From the NCBI GenBank assembly GCA_043747555.1, contig JAYTOY010000025.1:9343-73342 (forward strand): a DNA stretch of 64,000 nucleotides, given 5' to 3'. Made by a program: the position numbers and the translations under genes. Under the pieces are notes generated by a model. It searched no databases and was not told where the DNA came from. It worked only from the letters and a program-made list of their open reading frames with translations. The DNA comes from JAYWDA01 sp043747555. GTDB taxonomy: Bacteria; Bdellovibrionota; Bdellovibrionia; Bdellovibrionales; Bdellovibrionaceae. Below, piece by piece: positions 59,431 through 64,000 of this stretch (the first letter of the stretch is position 1; every line of letters starts with the position of its first letter).

Positions 59431-61335
59431 ATGTTGGCTGTCACAGATATTTCTTACATTGAATTTTGCAGAAAATTTAAAATTTCCGATTTTCAAAAGG
59501 GCTCTTCTAAGAAGACTTTTCATGTGGTTTGGTGCTTTCCCTTACCCATCACAGCCACAGAACTATGGCCTTACATTTCAGACACATCCCGTTTTAATCG
59601 CGAACTGGGCTTAGCACAACGACAAGAGCGAGAAGTCGAGGGCCAAAAAATCGTCACAACAAAGCTCTTAGGATTTAAGCAGGAATGGGTTGAAGAACCT
59701 TGGACATGGTTTTTTGAAAGATCTATCGAATCTCTGAGAATATATAAAAAAGGAATCGCGAAATCAGCGAGAGCTGTATTTATTTTAGATCCTAAAGGTA
59801 CGACCGTCGACCTTTATATTAATTTTTCGTGGTCAACAGATAATCTATTAGGACTTTTCTTCCTGAAACTAACTAACTCTTTACTTAAGAAAAACTTCCT
59901 GACGGCACTAATCAAAATTTCAACTTTTGTAAAGACTCATACCCAAGCTTCACCTAAAGCTTTACAGCAACGAAATGATCCCGCGGCCAATGTTAACTTG
60001 CCTGCCCTCGAAAAAGCCGCACAGGTTTTAAGGCTTCGTAAAGTTAACTCTAAAGTGGTCGATGGCATTTGCGAGTTTATAAAATATGGCGATGACATTG
60101 ATCTTTATCGGATCAAAGCTATCACACTTGCAAATAATCTACAAATGCCGAAAGGCGAAATCCTTAAAGCTTGCATGGAAAGTGTGCGCTACGGTCTTTT
60201 ATCTATTACCTGGGATGTTATCTGCCCCCACTGCCGTGGAGTCAGAGTGGCCGCTGAAAGTTTTGGTAAAATTCCTCAGAGCGCTGACTGTTTGGTGTGC
60301 GACGTTGATTTTCAAACGGATACCTTAGAATCGATTGAAGTGGTCTTTCATGTTCACCCAACTTATCGAAAAGTCACTGAGGTTCTATTTTGTGCAGCTG
60401 AACCTGCAAAAAAAGACCATCTTCGCGTTCAAGAAAAACTGATGCCTTTCCAAAATATTAATTTTCAGCAGATCTTAAAAGAAGGTCGACACCGATTGCG
60501 CTTAACGAATCCAACAGCTAATTTTTATTTTGAAGTCCAAAGTGATTCCCCCAATAAAATGCTCTTTTGGGACACTCAAACTGAAGCCGAGAATAAGGTT
60601 TTTTCACCGGAAATATCTGTGACTATTGAAAATAAATCATCACAGGTAAGATCACTTAATCTTGAGCAATTATGGTGGAAAGATGATATCCTTCATCCCG
60701 GCGATATCTTTTCAATGCCAGAATACCAAGACGTCTTTTCAAGAGAGTCCCTTAATTCAAATGTTAAAATTTCCTTAGGTGTTCAAGTTATTATGTTTAC
60801 GGACATAGTTAACTCCACCCAATTTTACACTGAAAAAGGCGATGCTTCGGCTTTTAAAGACGTTAAAAATCATTTTGTAGAAGCCTTTGAGGTCGTGCAG
60901 AAACAAGACGGTTCTGTCATTAAGACTATCGGTGATTCAATCATGGCTTGTTTTTTAGATCCTGATAAAGCCATGCTGGCCGCAATGGAACTTCAAAAAA
61001 GATTTTGGAGAGATCGATCGGACACAAGTATTCGTTTAAGAATTTCTTTGCATGTAGGCCAGGTGATCGCCGTTCATTTGTTACAAGGTCTGGATCTTTT
61101 CGGCACGACTGTGAATATGGCTGCCAAACTTCAGGGCTGTGCTAATGCTGGTGAAATTTCTTTTTCTGAGGATTTTTATAAAGCTTGTGATTCAAAAAAT
61201 ATGGACGAAATTTCAACTTTCTGCTCAAAAAGAAAATCAAAAGTACTTTTCAAAGATATCGCGCTTGAGGCCTATGTCTTGAATCACCATGAAATGGTGG
61301 CTACAAAAGCATTAGCGAAGGCTGTTACGCTTTAA
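59431..61335 (+). CDS. Class III adenylate/guanylate cyclase with START-like and DUF5939-type N-terminus
   Basis: This 634-residue protein has GGAG before the ATG. The N-terminal 160 residues resemble an SRPBCC/START domain (VVWCFPLPITATELWPYISD; FIL-x-x-x-G-T-x-V-D-L-Y). A central region with a zinc ribbon (CPHC near 264, CLVC near 287) is like DUF5939. The C-terminal cyclase domain runs from about 448: VIMFTDIVNSTQFYTEKGDA with the first metal Asp, IKTIGDSIMACFLDPDKAML with the second, HVGQVIAVHLL and LFGTTVNMAAKLQGCANAGE. It is soluble. It makes cAMP or cGMP, perhaps in response to a lipid. Its 3' end overlaps the yaiI gene by 24 bp. Confidence 0.9.
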   Translation: MLAVTDISYIEFCRKFKISDFQKGSSKKTFHVVWCFPLPITATELWPYISDTSRFNRELGLAQRQEREVEGQKIVTTKLLGFKQEWVEEPWTWFFERSIESLRIYKKGIAKSARAVFILDPKGTTVDLYINFSWSTDNLLGLFFLKLTNSLLKKNFLTALIKISTFVKTHTQASPKALQQRNDPAANVNLPALEKAAQVLRLRKVNSKVVDGICEFIKYGDDIDLYRIKAITLANNLQMPKGEILKACMESVRYGLLSITWDVICPHCRGVRVAAESFGKIPQSADCLVCDVDFQTDTLESIEVVFHVHPTYRKVTEVLFCAAEPAKKDHLRVQEKLMPFQNINFQQILKEGRHRLRLTNPTANFYFEVQSDSPNKMLFWDTQTEAENKVFSPEISVTIENKSSQVRSLNLEQLWWKDDILHPGDIFSMPEYQDVFSRESLNSNVKISLGVQVIMFTDIVNSTQFYTEKGDASAFKDVKNHFVEAFEVVQKQDGSVIKTIGDSIMACFLDPDKAMLAAMELQKRFWRDRSDTSIRLRISLHVGQVIAVHLLQGLDLFGTTVNMAAKLQGCANAGEISFSEDFYKACDSKNMDEISTFCSKRKSKVLFKDIALEAYVLNHHEMVATKALAKAVTL

Positions 61336-61770
61336 GGATTGAATAATTTGATCCAGCTTCCCTAGATATTGCGATCGATCTTTTTTCTCCATTGGCGCCG
61401 GACCCCCACGCATCTCACCCATGTGCCTTAAATTTTGCATCAGTTCGCGACCTGCGACAGCACCACCGATATTATCCTCAGTCCATTCGGTGCCCTTTGG
61501 TCCTAATGCTCGGATTTTCTTTTTCACACATCGCTCGGCTAATAAAATATCTGACGTGACGACGATATCCCCAGCTTCGGCATGTTCGACAATCCAGTCA
61601 TCCGCCGCATCAAAACTTCCCGAGACCACTTTCATTTCAATCAAGGGATCGATCGGAACAGACATTGATTTATTAGCCACAACAAAAACTTTCACTTGAT
61701 ACCGGCTCGCCACCTTATAGGTTTCATCTTTGACAGCACATCCATCGGCATCGATAAAAATAACTAGCAT
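61312..61770 (-). CDS. YaiI/YqxD family protein (DUF188)
   Basis: This 152-residue protein has the DUF188 motifs: VIFIDADGCAVKDE at the N-terminus, VSGSFDAADDWIVEHAEAGD, IVVTSDILLAERCVKKK, RALGPKGTEWTEDNIG and LRHMGEMRGGPAPMEKKDRSQ. The family adopts a PIN-like fold; its enzyme activity is unknown. It is encoded just after a DEAD-box helicase gene, on the same strand, with a 6-bp gap. Confidence 0.93.
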   Translation of the reverse strand: MLVIFIDADGCAVKDETYKVASRYQVKVFVVANKSMSVPIDPLIEMKVVSGSFDAADDWIVEHAEAGDIVVTSDILLAERCVKKKIRALGPKGTEWTEDNIGGAVAGRELMQNLRHMGEMRGGPAPMEKKDRSQYLGKLDQIIQSLKRNSLR

Positions 61771-61776
61771 TTTCTA

Positions 61777-62934
61777 TTAGCCTCGATCTTCAAATTTAAA
61801 ATTAGATGCTAGCTTTTCTTCTTTCGCGCCCTGTAAATAATTTTTTATTTTTCGATAGGTCCGCCCATCTGCAGGCGTGACGAAAGTAATGGCACTCCCT
61901 GACCGACCGGCTCGAGCTGTTCTTCCTATACGATGCAAAAAATCTTCAGCCTTGTAAGGAAGATCATAATTCACAACATGTTTCACATGCGGAACATCAA
62001 GTCCACGCGCTAACAAATCTGTCGTGACAAGAATTTGAATTTTTTCTTCACGAAACTCTCGTAAGACCCGGTTGCGGTGGCCAGGGTTCATATCTCCGTG
62101 CATAAAATCCGACGAAAATTTATGATGAGAAAGTAAGCGTCCAAGACTTACGCAGCTGTCCTGACTGTCCGCAAAAAGAATAATCCCATCCTTCATTCGC
62201 TTTAATTCATCAAAAAGCCGATTTTGTTTTTGCTGCGCACTTAGAAAAAAAACCGTCTGCGTCAGTGTTGCCACAGGCGTTTCGGCGGCTTTTGATTTAA
62301 TCAGCACAGCCTCATTTCCCATAAACATTTCTGCAATTGGTTCTGCCCAAGGCCCAAAAGTAGCTGCAAACATCAAAGTTTGTTGCGATCCGCGAAGAGT
62401 GCTTTTCATAAAAGTCAGTTGCGCCTCAAAGCCCATACTTAACATCCGATCGGCTTCATCCAAGACAAGAATTGAAAGTTTTTGAAGCATCAATTTATTG
62501 TTTTTAAGATGCTCCTCTAAACGCCCCGGTGTCGCAATGATTAAACGGGGATTTTTTTTAAGTTGTTTGACCTGAATAGCATTAGGAATTCCCGCCACAG
62601 CTAAACAAACTGAAATCGCAAGATCTGTGCAAAGCGGAAGAATCACATCATGAACTTGCGCCGCTGTTTCGCGACTGGGAAGTAAAATCAAAGCTCGCGC
62701 TTCAGGTTTTTCCGATAAAATCGTTAGAACCGACAGCGCGTAAGCTAACGTCTTCCCACTTCCAGTCTGAGCCACACCAATCAGATCGGACCCTCTCAGT
62801 GCCACCGCAATAGCCTCACTCTGAATTGGAGTAGGCTTTTGAAGCCCAGCCAACTCAAGAGCCGCTAATAATAGGGTTGGTAGTCCCATGTCTGCGAACT
62901 CTTTAATAATCAGATTAGAATCATGAAATTTCAT
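61777..62934 (-). CDS. DEAD-box ATP-dependent RNA helicase
   Basis: About 385 residues. All core motifs are visible: Q motif GLQKPTPIQSEA, motif I GVAQTGSGKTLAYAL, Ia LILLPSRETA, II VLDEADRMLSMGFEAQL, III as FAATFGPWA (S-A-T reads A-A-T), IV IILFADSQDS, V VTTDLLARGLDVP and VI HRIGRTARAGRSG. The start is ATG 62934; the 33 residues before it overlap a terminator. It has a short C-terminus, so it is like RhlE. It acts in RNA turnover or ribosome assembly. Confidence 0.95.
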   Translation of the reverse strand: MKFHDSNLIIKEFADMGLPTLLLAALELAGLQKPTPIQSEAIAVALRGSDLIGVAQTGSGKTLAYALSVLTILSEKPEARALILLPSRETAAQVHDVILPLCTDLAISVCLAVAGIPNAIQVKQLKKNPRLIIATPGRLEEHLKNNKLMLQKLSILVLDEADRMLSMGFEAQLTFMKSTLRGSQQTLMFAATFGPWAEPIAEMFMGNEAVLIKSKAAETPVATLTQTVFFLSAQQKQNRLFDELKRMKDGIILFADSQDSCVSLGRLLSHHKFSSDFMHGDMNPGHRNRVLREFREEKIQILVTTDLLARGLDVPHVKHVVNYDLPYKAEDFLHRIGRTARAGRSGSAITFVTPADGRTYRKIKNYLQGAKEEKLASNFKFEDRG

Positions 62935-62968
62935 AGGGTTCACGATATCATGCTTGGAACTTAAAGAC

Positions 62969-62993
62969 AAAAACCACCTTTCGGTGGTTTTTG
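62969..62993 (-). terminator. Bidirectional-type rho-independent terminator
   Basis: AAAAACCACC (62969-62978) and GGTGGTTTTT (62983-62992) surround a TTTC loop and give T-runs on either strand. It lies 31 bp after the stop of the lipoprotein gene at 63024 and separates it from the helicase gene. Confidence 0.92.
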
Positions 62994-63023
62994 ATAAGCT
63001 CAATTTCCGGGGACAAGATTTAC

Positions 63024-63548
63024 TTACTGGCAAGCACCAACATGATCCTGATGTTCTGGAGCGCTATGTCCGTGTTTCATGTGGGCTTTCAATGCGGCCC
63101 GACCGATACAGATTGTATGCATCGCTGAAGGATTTCCCGGAGGGAAGTGGCAGACCAATACCTTTTGTCCTCGTTCGCCACAAGAGTGGTCAGCAAGAAC
63201 TTCTTCAACGTTATTGATAGCTGGAATAACAACACCGTCATCCGCAGACATTTCGCCAGCCTGAGGCGCTGGAGCTGGCACTAATGCAACTTCTGCTGAA
63301 GTTGGCTGCTTGTCGTCCGATTCCTTAATTGGCGGTACTGACGGAGCTGCGGCCGGAGCTTTAATTTCATCGATGGCGGCAACGACATCAACAACCAAAG
63401 GCGGATCCTCTTGTGGTGTGGCATCCGAAGCCAGTTTTTGAGGTGCCACGCTGTCACTTGTAAGCTGAACACTTCCTGGCTGACCGCAGTTTTGAAAGGC
63501 GACTAGTATGAGTAAGGCAGATATTCCGATAATGAGCTTTGTTTTCAC
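63024..63548 (-). CDS. Lipoprotein with C-terminal CHFPPGNP-type domain
   Basis: This 174-residue protein has a leader with FQNCG as lipobox, frequent in Bdellovibrio lipoproteins. The middle is low-complexity (Ala/Pro/Asp/Val rich, residues 30-120). The C-terminus holds VLVCHFPPGNPSAMHTICIG followed by KAHMKHGHSAPEHQDHVGAC, the C-H-x-P-P-G-N-P / H-T-I / A-H-x-x-H-G pattern of a small cysteine/histidine domain found at the ends of many secreted bacterial proteins. It may bind metal. It has its own terminator. Confidence 0.8.
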   Translation of the reverse strand: MKTKLIIGISALLILVAFQNCGQPGSVQLTSDSVAPQKLASDATPQEDPPLVVDVVAAIDEIKAPAAAPSVPPIKESDDKQPTSAEVALVPAPAPQAGEMSADDGVVIPAINNVEEVLADHSCGERGQKVLVCHFPPGNPSAMHTICIGRAALKAHMKHGHSAPEHQDHVGACQ

Positions 63549-63818
63549 GTTTCCCCCGTACAGATCAGTACTTCAAAAATGCGGCCAACCAAAACTCATC
63601 AGAATTGATTTCAAATTAAATATAAATAGAAAAGTGTCTAACCTTTATGTGAAATAAAGCTGCCTTAATTGATAAGATTCTAATATCTCGAATGATTTTG
63701 AAGAAATGTTATTGAAGTAGTGAACGCATAAGCCTTCGACATTCCATTATGAGATTTTTTAGGCTGTCTCAAATTGATATGTTACTTGAAATAGGGACCT
63801 CTTTTGCAAGTCGCAGTC

Positions 63819-63824
63819 TATAAT
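63819..63824 (+). promoter_or_regulatory. -10 element of the terminal pilin-like gene
   Basis: A perfect TATAAT lies 24 bp before the GTG at 63848. No convincing -35 is found at 16-18 bp; a TTGAAA at 63786 is 27 bp away, too far. The preceding 63549-63818 stretch shows no gene. Confidence 0.35.
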
Positions 63825-63847
63825 TATACCTAAGGAAGGAATGACTC

Positions 63848-64000
63848 GTGATCCAAGAAAAAAACCCTCTTTTTGTAGCCAAATCCGACAGGGGTTTCTC
63901 TCTTATTGAGATTTTGCTTGTTTTGGGAATTTCTGGAATCGCTATCCTCAGCACCACCACTTTTTTTCTAGCCAATGCCCGAGAGCAAAATAAAATCCAG
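63848..64000 (+). CDS. Start of a type IV pilin-like/pseudopilin gene (runs off the right edge)
   Basis: A frame begins at GTG 63848, preceded by AAGGAAGGA at about 9 bases, and stays open to the window end. The 16-residue leader ends in RG, followed by FSLIEILLVLGISGIAILST: a prepilin peptidase site with Phe at +1 and Glu at +5, then the hydrophobic helix. It is a second pseudopilin in the window, unrelated in leader sequence to the one at 5723. Only the first 51 residues are visible. Confidence 0.8.
   Translation, partial: MIQEKNPLFVAKSDRGFSLIEILLVLGISGIAILSTTTFFLANAREQNKIQ

Noticed and set aside
1..64000. CRISPR arrays, complete insertion sequences, rRNA genes or a replication origin
   Set aside because: No regularly spaced direct repeats, no intact transposase frame, no rRNA and no DnaA-box cluster were seen by reading.

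Overview
The window looks like chromosomal DNA of a Bdellovibrio-like predatory delta-type proteobacterium (Bdellovibrionota). This is inferred from gene content rather than from a marker gene. The signs are a gene-less c-di-GMP riboswitch RNA of the kind reported as 'merRNA' in Bdellovibrio, a lipoprotein with an FQNC lipobox, a complete moxR/bat operon, and a very high share of secreted enzymes that act on peptidoglycan, protein or lipid. By eye the DNA is moderately AT-rich. Genes are closely packed, with many ATGA/TAATG overlaps and GTG/TTG starts placed behind good Shine-Dalgarno sites.

Layout. 1-900: the end of an unknown gene, then decayed remnants of a mobile mystery protein A/B cassette (Xre regulator plus Fic-type protein) lying against the 3' end of a tRNA-Arg(UCG) gene. 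939-2888 (-): lemA and two TPM-domain genes. 3102-12249: orphan secreted proteins, a pseudopilin, an acyl-CoA dehydrogenase/TrmH/QueF operon, a CinA-like protein, a di-haem cytochrome, a CobB sirtuin, TatA and a J-like membrane protein. 12299-13733: an Mrp-type ATPase followed by a roughly 470-nt structured RNA that carries a GEMM-I c-di-GMP aptamer and ends in a terminator with no downstream coding partner. 13734-17667 (-): two lytic transglycosylases. 18401-25957 (-): moxR, DUF58, a membrane protein, batA, batB, a TPR gene and batD. 26085-29850: an M48-like protein without its HExxH motif, a DUF1844 protein, a DegP-type protease and an MFS transporter.

30104-38495 is an accessory-looking run of exported proteins: a subtilisin, a transglutaminase-elicitor-type enzyme, a Gln/Lys/Asp-repeat lipoprotein, a phosphatase-like lipoprotein with an altered P-loop, and a secreted protein with atypical-kinase features. 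A 37-residue small ORF with its own terminator follows (38589-38702). 38952-47854 holds a trypsin-like protease, an OmpA lipoprotein, a YegD-type Hsp70, a metal-uptake operon (porin, solute-binding protein and permease, without an ATPase) and a goose-lysozyme-like SH3 protein.

48036-64000 holds a HEAT-repeat membrane protein, an FMN reductase, an L,D-transpeptidase-like protein, a secreted PEP/pyruvate-dikinase-like protein with a helical partner, a penicillin-binding-type serine hydrolase, a phospholipase-C-like protein next to a class III nucleotide cyclase, YaiI, a DEAD-box helicase, and the start of a second pseudopilin gene. Taken together, the genes suggest an envelope-remodelling and prey-degrading lifestyle, with nucleotide second messengers (c-di-GMP RNA, a class III cyclase) as regulators.
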